The position numbers and the translations under genes are program-made. Positions 55,079 through 63,722 of a stretch of DNA of 64,000 bases are shown one piece after another (the stretch's first letter is position 1; the number at the start of each line of letters is the position of its first letter). Under the pieces are notes generated by a model, which saw nothing but the letters and a program-made list of their open reading frames with translations, was not told where the DNA came from and searched no databases. Source of the stretch: Halorarius litoreus (GTDB lineage: Archaea; Halobacteriota; Halobacteria; Halobacteriales; Haloarculaceae); NCBI RefSeq assembly GCF_024362405.1, contig NZ_CP101454.1:3162001-3226000 (forward strand). The letters are read 5' to 3'.

Positions 55079-56562
55079 CGGCACTCACCCGCGGGACAGC
55101 GGCCGTTGGCGTGGGCTGCGAACTCCGGGCCGAACTCGTCGAGTGCCGTCAGCACGGGTCGGGCAGCGGCCGTGCCGAACCCGCACAGCGAGGTGTCGCG
55201 GACGGTCCGCGCGAGCTCGCGGACGTCGCCGTCGTCGAACTCCCCGTCGTAGACGTCGCGCAGGAGTTCGTGGAGCTGTTTCGACCCCTCGCGACAGGGG
55301 ACACACCGACCGCAGTTCTCCTCGCGGGCGAACTTCGCGCGGCGACCCGCGAGTGCGACGGCACACCGGCCGTCGTCGAGCAGTTCGATCGCGCCCTCGG
55401 TGCCGAGGCGCGCACCGTGCATCGCGTCGGCGTTCGCGGGTGTCGCGAGCGTGCGGGTCAGCCCACCGAACTGGCCGCCGACGCAGGCCATCTTGAACCA
55501 CGGCGAGCCCACCCCTCTGAGGGCATCCCGCAGCGGTGCGTCGGTCGGGATCTCGACCGTGGCTCGTTTCTCGCCGTGCGTCACGGTCATGAGTCGGGTG
55601 CCGGGGTCGCTGGGCGCGCCGACTGTGCCCGCACGTCCGAGCACGGCAACCTGCGCCAGCGTCCGTGGTGTGTGGATCACGGTCGGCCGGCCGAACAGCC
55701 CGTACTCGGCGGGACCGGGGGGTCGACGTCGGGCCTCGATTCTGTCCGCACCCTCCAGCGATTCGAGCATCATGGTCGGCTCCGTGACCAGGAACGCGTC
55801 GGGCGCGGTGACGACCTCCAGCGAGGTCTCGACAAGGTCGCGTTCCGTGGCCGCGGCGACGAGCGCCTCGGTGCGTGCTCGGGCCAGCTCGTCAGCCTCG
55901 GAGACCGCCACGACGATCTCGTCGGCACCGACCGCACCCGCAGCGACGAGTGCTCCATCGAGGACCGTCGCTGGGTCGGCTTCGAGAAGGAGTCGGTCCC
56001 CGTCGATGCCTGGATCGCTCTCGGTCGCGTTGACGATGACGACTGGGTCGCCGGGTGTCTCCCGTGCAGCATCCCACTCCTCGGCAACGGTCCGTTCGGG
56101 CCCGACTGCGTGTGCAGCATCCCCGCGGCCCCTGGGACGAAGTCCGGCATCGCGAACGGCCTCGACGACACGCGCACCGTTGGTGTGGAGACCACCGTCG
56201 AGGGGGCTTGGGTCCGTCGGGTCCGCCCAACCACAGCGCGCGAGCACGCGGCGGGTGCCGGCCGACAGGGGCCCGCCGCTCGGCTGTGGTGGCTCCGTGG
56301 GGTCGTGGGCGACCGTCGCGTGCGCGCCGTCAGTCGGGAGGGTTCCCGCTTCGAGCCGGTCGCAGAGGCTGTCGAGGGCCTCGGTGGTGACGTTCGTGTG
56401 AATCGCGGTCCGCCCGTCGAGCGTCGCGAACGCAAGCGGTTCGAGATGGGTGAGACCGGCCGAGCCGACGACCCGAACGTCGACCGCGTCGTGGCTCGGG
56501 GGGACCGCCGGGGTGTCGGTGGAGGGAGCGACCGTCGTCCGGAGGGTCGCGTGGTGTGTCAT
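55075..56562 (-). CDS. NuoF-like iron-sulfur subunit of formate dehydrogenase
   Basis: The 495-residue protein ends in the NuoF 4Fe-4S domain: FAREENCGRCVPCREGSKQL and later DTSLCGFG, with all four Cys ligands. It also has an SLBB-like region (TVEIPTDAPLRDALRGVGSP). It is the expected FdhB partner passing electrons from FdhF. The FMN/NADH part is diverged: where NuoF has a glycine-rich GRGGAGFPTG loop, this protein has GLRPRGRGDAAHAVG, and NADEGDPG reads NATESDPG. NADH may therefore not be the acceptor. I chose the ATG at 56,562 (MTHHATLRTT). Confidence 0.82.
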   Translation of the reverse strand: MTHHATLRTTVAPSTDTPAVPPSHDAVDVRVVGSAGLTHLEPLAFATLDGRTAIHTNVTTEALDSLCDRLEAGTLPTDGAHATVAHDPTEPPQPSGGPLSAGTRRVLARCGWADPTDPSPLDGGLHTNGARVVEAVRDAGLRPRGRGDAAHAVGPERTVAEEWDAARETPGDPVVIVNATESDPGIDGDRLLLEADPATVLDGALVAAGAVGADEIVVAVSEADELARARTEALVAAATERDLVETSLEVVTAPDAFLVTEPTMMLESLEGADRIEARRRPPGPAEYGLFGRPTVIHTPRTLAQVAVLGRAGTVGAPSDPGTRLMTVTHGEKRATVEIPTDAPLRDALRGVGSPWFKMACVGGQFGGLTRTLATPANADAMHGARLGTEGAIELLDDGRCAVALAGRRAKFAREENCGRCVPCREGSKQLHELLRDVYDGEFDDGDVRELARTVRDTSLCGFGTAAARPVLTALDEFGPEFAAHANGRCPAGECR

Positions 56563-56662
56563 ACTCTGACGTGACGGTGGGCCCGGTGAAAAAGGGGGCC
56601 GGTGCGCGAGTGCGTGCCGACGTGTGAGCACGCTTAAGGCCGGTCGGGCGCTCGGTTCGGCC

Positions 56663-57730
56663 ATGCAACCACGGGACCTCTCCGCGCACACGCCGTATCA
56701 GGCGGGGCGGGGTATCGAGGAGGTCGCGCGGGAACTCGGGATGGCGCCCGAGAACCTCGTCAAGCTCTCCTCGAACGAGAACGCGTGGGGGCCGTCGCCC
56801 GAGGCGGTCGTCGCGCTCCGCGAGACCGCAGCGCAGGTCCACAGCTACCCGAAGACCGCGCACGCGGACCTCGTCGACGCGCTCGCCGAAACGTGGGACG
56901 TCGCGGCAGAGCAGGTGTGGCTCGCCAACGGCGGCGACGGCGCGCTCGACTACCTGGCGCGGGCGATGCTCGACCCCGGCGACGAGGTGCTCGTCTCCGA
57001 CCCCGGCTTCGCCTACTACGCGATGTCCGCCCGGTACCACCACGGCCGGGTCAACGAGTACCCGATTCGGAAAGCAGACGACTTCGAACAGACGGCAGCG
57101 GGCGTCATGAACCACTACGACGGCGAGCGCATCGTCTACGTCACCTCGCCGCACAACCCCGCCGGGACGGAGATGCCGCGCTCGGAGGTCGACGCGCTCG
57201 CTGACGCCACCGACGAGGAGACGCTGGTGCTCGTCGACGAGGCGTACGGCGAGTTCTCCGAGACACCCTCCGCCGTCCAACTCGTCCGCGAGCGCGACGA
57301 CGTGGCCGTGCTCCGGACCTTCTCGAAGGCGTACGGGCTCGCGGGCTGTCGGCTCGGCTACGCCATCACGCCGAGCGAGTGGGCCGACGCCTACGCGCGG
57401 GTCAACACGCCGTTCGCCGCGAGCGAACTCGCCTGCCGTGCTGGGCTCGCTGCGCTCGGTGACCAGGACCACGTCCAGAACACGGTCGAGGGCGTCCGTG
57501 CGTCCCGCGAGTACCTCTACGAGCACCTCGACTGCCCGACGTGGGAGTCCCAGGGGAACTTCGTGCTCTGTGAGGTCGGCGACGGCACGCAGGTGTTCGA
57601 GGCCGCGAAGCGCGAGGGCGTTATCGTCCGCGACACCTCGTCGTTCGGCCTGCCCGAGTGCATCCGCATCACCTGTGGCACCCCCGAGATGACCGAACGC
57701 GCGGTGGAGGTCGTGAACGACGCGCTATGA
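56663..57730 (+). CDS. hisC: Histidinol-phosphate aminotransferase
   Basis: The 355-residue fold-type I PLP enzyme has VKLSSNENAWGPSPEAVVAL, YVTSPHNPAGTEMPRSEV, LVLVDEAYGEFSETPSAVQL and RTFSKAYGLAGCRLGYAITP with the PLP lysine. SNEN and LAGCRLGY are HisC marks. It makes histidinol phosphate in histidine synthesis. A TATA-like cgcttaagg about 27 nt before the ATG at 56,663 suggests a leaderless transcript. The stop overlaps the next start (ATGA). Confidence 0.92.
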   Translation: MQPRDLSAHTPYQAGRGIEEVARELGMAPENLVKLSSNENAWGPSPEAVVALRETAAQVHSYPKTAHADLVDALAETWDVAAEQVWLANGGDGALDYLARAMLDPGDEVLVSDPGFAYYAMSARYHHGRVNEYPIRKADDFEQTAAGVMNHYDGERIVYVTSPHNPAGTEMPRSEVDALADATDEETLVLVDEAYGEFSETPSAVQLVRERDDVAVLRTFSKAYGLAGCRLGYAITPSEWADAYARVNTPFAASELACRAGLAALGDQDHVQNTVEGVRASREYLYEHLDCPTWESQGNFVLCEVGDGTQVFEAAKREGVIVRDTSSFGLPECIRITCGTPEMTERAVEVVNDAL

Positions 57731-58233
57731 GGGTCACAGTCACTGGCACCCCCGGCACGGGCAAGACGACCGCCACCGACCTCGTGACGACGGACCTCGA
57801 CGTGCTCCACCTGAACGACGTCATCCGCGACGAGGCGTTCGCGACGGGGACCGACCCCGACCGCGGCTCGCTCGTGGCCGACATGGACGCGCTCGGCGCG
57901 TGGCTCGACGACCGCGACGACGTGCTCGTGGAGTCGCACCTCGCCCACCACTTCCCTGCCGACATGGTGGTCGTGCTGCGCTGTCGTCCCGACGACCTGG
58001 AACAGCGGCTCCGCGACCGTGGCGAGGCCCCCGAGAAGGCTCGCGAGAACGCCGACGCGGAGGCGCTCGACGTCGTGCTCTCTGAGGCCGTGGAGCGCCA
58101 CGGGCTCGATGCGGTGTACGAGATCGACACGACCGACCGCTCGCCCGAGGCGGTGGCCACGGACATCGAGTCCGTCATCGAAGGCGACCGCGAACCGAGT
58201 GCAGGCACCGTCGACTTCCTCGAGTACCTATGA
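57727..58233 (+). CDS. Fap7-like adenylate kinase / ribosome-assembly NTPase
   Basis: The 168-residue P-loop kinase has RVTVTGTPGTGKTTATDLVT (Walker A), LHLNDVIRDEAFATG, VLVESHLAHHFPADMVVVLR and LRDRGEAPEKARENADAEAL. The short form without a large lid matches the Fap7/hCINAP group, which has adenylate kinase activity and helps small-subunit rRNA maturation. It is coupled to hisC upstream and to the CDP-alcohol transferase gene downstream by four-base overlaps. Confidence 0.87.
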   Translation: MRVTVTGTPGTGKTTATDLVTTDLDVLHLNDVIRDEAFATGTDPDRGSLVADMDALGAWLDDRDDVLVESHLAHHFPADMVVVLRCRPDDLEQRLRDRGEAPEKARENADAEALDVVLSEAVERHGLDAVYEIDTTDRSPEAVATDIESVIEGDREPSAGTVDFLEYL

Positions 58234-58841
58234 CGCTCGACCAGTACCGCTCTCTCGCGGACCGTGCCCTGGACCCCGTCGTCACCGTCGCCGTTCGAAT
58301 CGGCCTGACGCCGAACGCCATCTCTGTGCTCGCCTTCGGGCTCGCGGCAGCCGCGGCCGTCAGCTACTACCTCGCGGTCCCCGGCGGACTGCTGTATCTG
58401 CTGGGTGCCGTCCTCGTGTTCTTCAACGGGGTGCTCGACGTGCTCGACGGGATGGTCGCCCGCCGGACGGAGACGGCCTCGAAAGCCGGCGACCTACTCG
58501 ACCACGTACTCGACCGCTACGCCGACATCGTCGTCATCGCGGGGCTCGCTGCGGGCGTCGAACGCTACGCCCTCGGCCTCGCGGCGGTCACGGGCGTCCT
58601 CATGACCTCGTATCTCGGGACGCAGGCGCAAGCCGTCGGCCTCGACCGCGTCTACGGCGGGCTCGTCGGCCGCGCCGACCGTCTCGCCATCATCGGCGTC
58701 GTCACGGCGATCGCGGCGTTCACGACGGTCTCTGCCGAAGGGCTCTCGCTCGTCGCACTCCTGCTCGTCTTCTTCGCCGTGGTTGGGCACTTCACTGCGC
58801 TCCAGCGGTTCTACTACTCGATGCAGGCGCTCGGTGAATGA
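58230..58841 (+). CDS. CDP-alcohol phosphatidyltransferase family protein
   Basis: The 203-residue membrane protein has the CDP-AP signature DVLDGMVARRTETASKAGDL followed by LDHVLDRYAD, which gives the D-x2-DG-x2-AR-x8-G-x3-D-x3-D pattern with its four metal-binding aspartates. Six spans are visible. In archaea such enzymes add an alcohol phosphate or inositol phosphate to CDP-archaeol, so an archaetidylinositol phosphate or archaetidylglycerol phosphate synthase is likely. Which one cannot be told. Confidence 0.88.
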   Translation: MTLDQYRSLADRALDPVVTVAVRIGLTPNAISVLAFGLAAAAAVSYYLAVPGGLLYLLGAVLVFFNGVLDVLDGMVARRTETASKAGDLLDHVLDRYADIVVIAGLAAGVERYALGLAAVTGVLMTSYLGTQAQAVGLDRVYGGLVGRADRLAIIGVVTAIAAFTTVSAEGLSLVALLLVFFAVVGHFTALQRFYYSMQALGE

Positions 58842-58877
58842 TTCGACTCTGGTAAGGAGGACCGGACGACCTTCAGA

Positions 58878-58962
58878 AACACCTCGAAAGCCCCCGGCCC
58901 CTTTCAGTCCCACCCACGACGCTGAGTCAGTCAGTCGATGCGGGTGGGACTTTCGAGGTGTT
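58878..58962. repeat. Bipartite inverted repeat element
   Basis: The outer arms aacacctcgaaag (58,878-58,890) and ctttcgaggtgtt (58,950-58,962) are perfect complements, as are inner arms agtcccaccc (58,906-58,915) and gggtgggact (58,942-58,951). A further gaaag/ctttc pair (58,886-58,905) offers an alternative small hairpin. It starts 36 nt after the CDP-alcohol transferase stop. It could be a dispersed repeat or an RNA structure at the transcript end. Confidence 0.6.
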
Positions 58963-59021
58963 GGCAGTCGTGGCAGAATTACAGCCGGTGACCCAATCGA
59001 CCTTTGCTAGCCGTCGTGCGT

Positions 59022-59029
59022 TTTATACG
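59022..59029 (+). promoter_or_regulatory. MBF1 promoter box
   Basis: tttatacg lies 21 nt before the ATG at 59,051, the same box and almost the same spacing as the symmetric promoters near 32,811-32,866. A leaderless transcript is likely. Confidence 0.55.
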
Positions 59030-59050
59030 CGGCGCTGGCCAACCCCGAGT

Positions 59051-59581
59051 ATGGTCCAGTGCGAGATGTGCGGCAAGGAGGTTGCCGGACCCAAGACGGT
59101 GAAGATCGAAGGGGCAGAGCTGGAGGTCTGTGACGACTGCGCCGACTTCGGGACGGAGGTTCGCCAGCAATCGTCCTCGTCGTCGTCGACGAAGTACTCG
59201 ACCTCCTCGTCGTCCGGGAGCTCGTCGTCGAGTTCGTCGGGGGCGTCCTCCTCGTCGGGGGGCTCCACCCGCCGCAAGCGGGACATGTTCGACGAGATGG
59301 ACGAGGTCGCACAGGACTACGACGACCGAATCCGCACCGCCCGCGAGCAGGAAGGGCTCTCCCAGGAGGACCTCGCCAACCAACTGAACGAGAAGGCGAG
59401 TCTCATCCGGAAGCTCGAACGCGGGGACACGCTCCCGACCGACAGCGTCCAGCGGAAACTCGAGAAGGCACTCGGTATCTCGCTCACCGAAGGCGCCGCT
59501 ACCGACGACGACGGGGACTACTCCAGCGACTCGTCGACCGGCACGTACACGCTCGGCGACGTGGTCAAACGGAAGGACTGA
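59051..59581 (+). CDS. Archaeal multiprotein bridging factor 1 (aMBF1)
   Basis: The 176-residue protein has an N-terminal zinc ribbon (VQCEMCGKEVAG and CDDCADFG), then a Ser-rich linker (about residues 40-75), and a Cro/C1-type HTH (RIRTAREQEGLSQEDLANQL, KASLIRKLERGDTLPTDSV). This is the TIGR00270/aMBF1 layout. MBF1 is linked to the translating ribosome in archaea and to transcription co-activation in eukaryotes. The poly-Ser linker, about 27 Ser in 36 residues, is unusually pure. Confidence 0.92.
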   Translation: MVQCEMCGKEVAGPKTVKIEGAELEVCDDCADFGTEVRQQSSSSSSTKYSTSSSSGSSSSSSSGASSSSGGSTRRKRDMFDEMDEVAQDYDDRIRTAREQEGLSQEDLANQLNEKASLIRKLERGDTLPTDSVQRKLEKALGISLTEGAATDDDGDYSSDSSTGTYTLGDVVKRKD

Positions 59582-59623
59582 CCGACTGCCCTAGTTTTTG
59601 TCCGTCGCGCGCCATATCCCACC

Positions 59624-60361
59624 ATGGTATCAGTGCGACTGGTTCGTCACGCGACGCTCGACCTCGACTTCGGTTCGGCGCGGCTCGTGGTCGACCCGAT
59701 GCTCGCCGCGCCGGGGGAGATGGACCCCATCGAGAACTCGCCGAACCAGCAGCCGAACCCGCTGGTCGACCTCCCGTCGTTCGATACGCAGGTGTTCGAC
59801 GCCATCGTCGTCACGCACCTGCACGACGACCACCTCGACCAGCTCGCGAAGGAGGTGTTTCCGACCTCGATACCGGTGTTCTGCCAGCCAGAGGACGAGC
59901 AGGCGCTCGCCGAGACGTTCGACGACGTCCGCGTCGTCGACGAAGCCGTCACCTTCGACGGCGTCACCATCACACGGACGCCCGCGCGCCACGGCCACGG
60001 CGACCTCGTCGAGGCGATGGGCCCGGTTTCGGGGTTCGTCTTCGACGACGGCACCGAACGGGTGTACGTCGCCGGCGACACGGTCTGGTACGACGAGATC
60101 GACGCGACGCTCGACGCCTACGGCCCGGACGTGGCAATCGTCAACGCCGGCGCCGCCCAGTTCCTCGAAGGCGACCCCATCACGATGACCAAAGAAGAGG
60201 TCGCCGCGTTCGCGCGCGCCACCGAGGCGCACGTCGTCGCCGTCCACATGGACGCCATCAACCACTGCCTGTTGAGCCGCGAGGAGCTGACAGCGTATCT
60301 CGAACAGGAGGGGCTGAGCGACCGGGTGACAGTCCCTGCCGACGGCGAAGTCGCTCGATAG
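59624..60361 (+). CDS. MBL fold metallo-hydrolase
   Basis: The 245-residue protein has VRLVRHATLDLDFGSARLVV, the metal motif VVTHLHDDHLDQLAKEVFP, TPARHGHGDLVEAM, VYVAGDTVWYDEIDATLDAY and AVHMDAINHCLLSREELTAY. It belongs to the L-ascorbate-lactonase/UlaG-like part of the metallo-beta-lactamase superfamily. The substrate is unknown. It follows the MBF1 gene by 42 nt. Confidence 0.87.
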   Translation: MVSVRLVRHATLDLDFGSARLVVDPMLAAPGEMDPIENSPNQQPNPLVDLPSFDTQVFDAIVVTHLHDDHLDQLAKEVFPTSIPVFCQPEDEQALAETFDDVRVVDEAVTFDGVTITRTPARHGHGDLVEAMGPVSGFVFDDGTERVYVAGDTVWYDEIDATLDAYGPDVAIVNAGAAQFLEGDPITMTKEEVAAFARATEAHVVAVHMDAINHCLLSREELTAYLEQEGLSDRVTVPADGEVAR

Positions 60362-60425
60362 AACCTGGTATCTCTCGTGAGCCGTCATAGCAGGGATTAT
60401 ATTTAAGCATCCTAACTAGTCGACA

Positions 60426-60602
60426 ATGGAAGGGAGCCACCCATCCACCGCACCCGAGGGCCTGACTGCGACGCTGGTCCGCTACACCGACGGCCCGGAC
60501 CAGTTGACCATCCACCCCTCCGAGGCCGACGACGTAACCCTCATGGGGTCGTGGGTCACTGCCGACGCCGACGACTTCGTCGAACTGGACTCGGTCAGAT
60601 AA
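60426..60602 (+). CDS. Small acidic protein (DUF7511-like)
   Basis: The 58 residues include LVRYTDGPDQLTIHPSEADD and [17 protein letters not shown], fitting a small haloarchaeal family I recall as DUF7511. A strong TATA-like tatatttaag at about 60,399-60,408 is 18 nt before the ATG. Function unknown. Its end overlaps the convergent gene by eight bases. Confidence 0.7.
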   Translation: MEGSHPSTAPEGLTATLVRYTDGPDQLTIHPSEADDVTLMGSWVTADADDFVELDSVR

Positions 60603-60771
60603 CCTCGGCGTCGGAGAGCGGCACCAAGTGCCGTGACCGCCCATCCGACAGCGCATCGTCGAGTTCCACGCCCAGTACCGGGTCGCCACCCTTCACCGTG
60701 TACGACGCCTCCACGACCGTTCCCTCGTGACGCTCGCCGTCGATGACGACCGCGACGCGACTGCCCTCCAT
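60595..60771 (-). CDS. 58-residue beta-rich protein of unknown function
   Basis: The protein reads [40 protein letters not shown] and [17 protein letters not shown]. The strand pattern suggests a small SH3-like barrel. I know no family with confidence. It is divergent from tpiA (88 bp) and overlaps the convergent DUF7511-like gene at the 3' end, which could give an antisense pair. Confidence 0.65.
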   Translation of the reverse strand: MEGSRVAVVIDGERHEGTVVEASYTVKGGDPVLGVELDDALSDGRSRHLVPLSDAEVI

Positions 60772-60859
60772 ACCGGGTGTGTGGCCCGCGTGGGCAAACC
60801 CCCTTCGCCCCGCTCTCGAAAACGAACAGCTATTTGCCCTGGCGTGCGCCGGACTCGAT

Positions 60860-61504
60860 ATGTTCGTTCTCGTCAATCTGAAGGCGTACCCCTGCGACGC
60901 CGTCGCGGTCGCCTCGGCCGCCGCCGACGTGGCCGACGACTCGGGCGTCCGGGTGGCCGTCGCACCGCAGGCCGCACAGCTCGCAGCCGTCGCGGAGACG
61001 GGCGTCGAGACGTTCGCCCAGCACGTCTCGCCCGTCGAACACGGTAGCCACACCGGGTCGACGCTCGCAGAGGCCGCCGCGGAGGCCGGCGCGACCGGCA
61101 CGCTGCTCAACCACTCCGAGCGTCGCCTGAAACTCGCGGACATCGACGCCGCACTGCGGGCAGCCGAGCGCGCCGACCTGGAGACGGTCGCCTGCGCGAA
61201 CAACCCAGAGCAGATTGCCGCCGTGACCGCGCTCGGCCCCGACGCCGTGGCGGTCGAGCCGCCGGAACTCATCGGGACTGGAACCCCGGTCTCGCAGGCC
61301 GACCCCGATATCGTCGAGGACGCGGTCGCCGCCGCTGCGAGCGTCGACGACAGCGTGGGCGTCTACTGTGGCGCGGGCATCTCGACGGGCGACGACGTGC
61401 TGGCCGCTCGTGACCTCGGGTCCACGGGAGTGCTACTGGCTTCGGGCGTCGCGAAGGCCGACGACCCGCGTGCCGCGCTCGAAGACCTCGTCAGCGGGCT
61501 CTAA
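60860..61504 (+). CDS. tpiA: Triosephosphate isomerase
   Basis: The 214-residue archaeal-type TIM barrel has [20 protein letters not shown] with the active-site Lys. The catalytic His is in [20 protein letters not shown], the Glu in [20 protein letters not shown], and the phosphate loops are [18 protein letters not shown] and [20 protein letters not shown]. It interconverts glyceraldehyde-3-phosphate and dihydroxyacetone phosphate. The ATG at 60,860 fits the short archaeal form. It converges with the HerA-like gene by four bases. Confidence 0.95.
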   Translation: MFVLVNLKAYPCDAVAVASAAADVADDSGVRVAVAPQAAQLAAVAETGVETFAQHVSPVEHGSHTGSTLAEAAAEAGATGTLLNHSERRLKLADIDAALRAAERADLETVACANNPEQIAAVTALGPDAVAVEPPELIGTGTPVSQADPDIVEDAVAAAASVDDSVGVYCGAGISTGDDVLAARDLGSTGVLLASGVAKADDPRAALEDLVSGL

Positions 61505-63324
61505 GCGTCGGGCCAGTCTTCGACCGTCTCGGGCGCTCGTGCGGGTGGAAGCAGTTCTTCGATGGCCGCGACGGTCGCCTGCACGTTCTCCTCGTCGAGT
61601 CGGCCGTCGTGTGACTCGTCGACGATGTCACGGATGCGCGTGGTGTAGCCGCCGCGCCCGGCGTGCTCGATGAGGTCCGCTTCACGAAGGATGCCGTTCC
61701 GTCGGTACGCTTCGGTGCGGGTGGCGTCCCCCCCGGCAACGACGTGCGCGTCGATCGGCGAGGCCGGCCCGTACTCGTGGTAGTGCGCGAGCATCCCGCG
61801 GGTGACCGGGTCGAGCGACTCGATGGTCGACTTGAGGTCGGTGACGACCGGCCGCTGGCTGTTCGGGACGGCTTCGCTCACGGAGACGTCCGGCCCATCG
61901 CGTTCCGGCGGGTTGAACGCGCCGTCCCAGTTCTCGTCGGCTCCGTCAGCGGCCCTACCACCCGCGTCGTCGCCGAACGACGGTTCGACATCCCCATCGC
62001 TGGCAGCGTCGGTCTCGAGACCTGAGCCGTCGGTGGCGGTCGCCTCGGCCCTCCCGTTGGACTCGTTATGCTCACCCACCGAAGCTCTCGAACCGTCGGG
62101 TCGCTCACCCCCAATCATCTCGGCCATCCGCGAGGCACCGTAGTCTTCGGCACGGGGCGCACCGGTCGCGTGGGCGTCGTACTCGTCGGCTTCGAGCGCC
62201 GAGCGGTCGCTGTCGGGCGAGGCATCATGCGGCGAGAGGACTTCGTCGAGTTCGGCCTGATAGCCGGTGATATCGGTTCGGAACGCGCGGCCCGTCGCGT
62301 GCTCCATCATCGCTCGCGAGAACTGCTCGGCCATCTTCGAGAGGTCGCGTGCCTCCTCAAGCTCGTCCTCCAGCTCCTTGATGCGCTCCTCTTTGTCCTT
62401 GAGTTCGAGTTCGAGCTGCTGGACGCGCGACTCGCGCTGCTGTTCGTTCTCGGTGATGGTCTCCAGTTCGGACATCAGGTCCGAGGAGACCGACTTGAGC
62501 TCCGGACGCTCGAAGTCGTCGAGTCCGGGTGTGGCGCCCGCGTCGAACGTCCGCTTGCGCTCCATCTGCACCTGTCGCATCGACTCGTCCCAGTCGCTCA
62601 TCAGGAAACACTCGCCGTCTCCGAGCTCTTCAACCTTGTTCGAGTAGCCGGAGCCCAGGATGCGGCCGGCGACCTTCGTGTCGTTCGACCAGGTCAGCCG
62701 GTGCCAGACGAGCCAGTCACACTGCGTGATGAAGTCCTTCTTCACGTCGGCCGGCCGCTGGCTGATGCCGACGATGCCGAGCCCGTGTTTGCGGCCGCGT
62801 TTACCGATCTTCACGAGCATCCGCCCGCACTCGTCCATCCCCGCACCCTCGGGGATGTACTCGTGACACTCCTCGACGAGCATGAGGAACGGCTGTTTCA
62901 GTTTCTTCTCCTTCGCGAACAGCTGCTTGGCGACCTCCTTCAGCAGTTCGTTGGCGTCCCGTTCGTCGATGAACGACGACACGTCGAGGATGATGGGCAC
63001 CCCCTGTTCGAGCGCCAGGCTCGCCAGCTTCTCGGCGTGCTCGACGGACACCTGCAGGTCGCACTCCTCGTCGCCGCCGACGTGGAGTATCTCGTACTCC
63101 TCTTTGAGGCCGTAGTACTCGCCGTCGATGTCGACGGCCAAGAGGCCGTAGCCCGCATCGAGCAGTTTCTCCGCGACGACCGAGGCCGTGTTCGACTTGC
63201 CCGAGCCGGACTTCCCGGTGATGAACCCACGGCCTGTGAGCACGTCGACGATCGGCAACTGCACCTCCGCGCCGGCCTCCTCTCCGGCGCTGACTTCCCC
63301 AACGGTGATTCGTTCGTCTCCCAT
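61501..63324 (-). CDS. HerA/DUF87-like ATPase
   Basis: The 607-residue protein has an N-terminal DUF87 domain: [20 protein letters not shown] (Walker A), [38 protein letters not shown] (Walker B) and [21 protein letters not shown] coiled coil (about residues 285-340) and a long acidic, disordered region (380-490) follow, then a winged-helix-like end ([20 protein letters not shown]). HerA proteins pump or unwind DNA with NurA in repair, but this long form without an adjacent NurA may serve elsewhere. Confidence 0.85.
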   Translation of the reverse strand: MGDERITVGEVSAGEEAGAEVQLPIVDVLTGRGFITGKSGSGKSNTASVVAEKLLDAGYGLLAVDIDGEYYGLKEEYEILHVGGDEECDLQVSVEHAEKLASLALEQGVPIILDVSSFIDERDANELLKEVAKQLFAKEKKLKQPFLMLVEECHEYIPEGAGMDECGRMLVKIGKRGRKHGLGIVGISQRPADVKKDFITQCDWLVWHRLTWSNDTKVAGRILGSGYSNKVEELGDGECFLMSDWDESMRQVQMERKRTFDAGATPGLDDFERPELKSVSSDLMSELETITENEQQRESRVQQLELELKDKEERIKELEDELEEARDLSKMAEQFSRAMMEHATGRAFRTDITGYQAELDEVLSPHDASPDSDRSALEADEYDAHATGAPRAEDYGASRMAEMIGGERPDGSRASVGEHNESNGRAEATATDGSGLETDAASDGDVEPSFGDDAGGRAADGADENWDGAFNPPERDGPDVSVSEAVPNSQRPVVTDLKSTIESLDPVTRGMLAHYHEYGPASPIDAHVVAGGDATRTEAYRRNGILREADLIEHAGRGGYTTRIRDIVDESHDGRLDEENVQATVAAIEELLPPARAPETVEDWPDA

Positions 63325-63378
63325 TTCGCTTGGGAGGAGGAACCGTCGCGGACCCGATAAATCCGCGTCAGACGGCCG

Positions 63379-63669
63379 TCACACGCCCTCCGGTTCGTGA
63401 GCGCGGATGACGAAGTGGTCGTCGTCCTGTCGGACGAGCATCGCGTCCTCCCGGAGCTTCGCGATGTAGCCGGTCGGCTGCCGGAGGAGTTCGTGGGCGG
63501 CGTCGACCCGCACGAGGTTCCCGATGAGCTGGGCGCTCGGCGGTTTCTGGGCGGCACCACAGTCGTAGATGGTCAGGAACTCGCCACCGTCCTCGGTCTC
63601 GTGGACGATGACGTGCGCGTGGGGGGCGAGCTGCCAGCGATCGTCACCGAGGGGCGCGAGTTTGTTCAC
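63379..63669 (-). CDS. Conserved haloarchaeal protein of unknown function
   Basis: The 96 residues include RWQLAPHAHVIVHETEDGGE, FLTIYDCGAAQKPPSAQLIG, RVDAAHELLRQPTGYIAKLR and a last strand DDDHFVIRAHEPEGV. I see no catalytic motif. The gene lies 54 nt upstream of the HerA-like gene on the same strand and could share its transcript. Confidence 0.65.
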   Translation of the reverse strand: MNKLAPLGDDRWQLAPHAHVIVHETEDGGEFLTIYDCGAAQKPPSAQLIGNLVRVDAAHELLRQPTGYIAKLREDAMLVRQDDDHFVIRAHEPEGV

Positions 63670-63722
63670 ACCTCGTCTCGAACGCGCCCGTTGAAAGCCG
63701 CTGCGGTCAGTGTCCCACCCGA

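Noticed and set aside
61501..63324. HerA-NurA repair operon
   Set aside because: No NurA-like nuclease is adjacent, and the protein has a long acidic region and winged-helix end unlike short HerA; only a HerA-like ATPase can be claimed.
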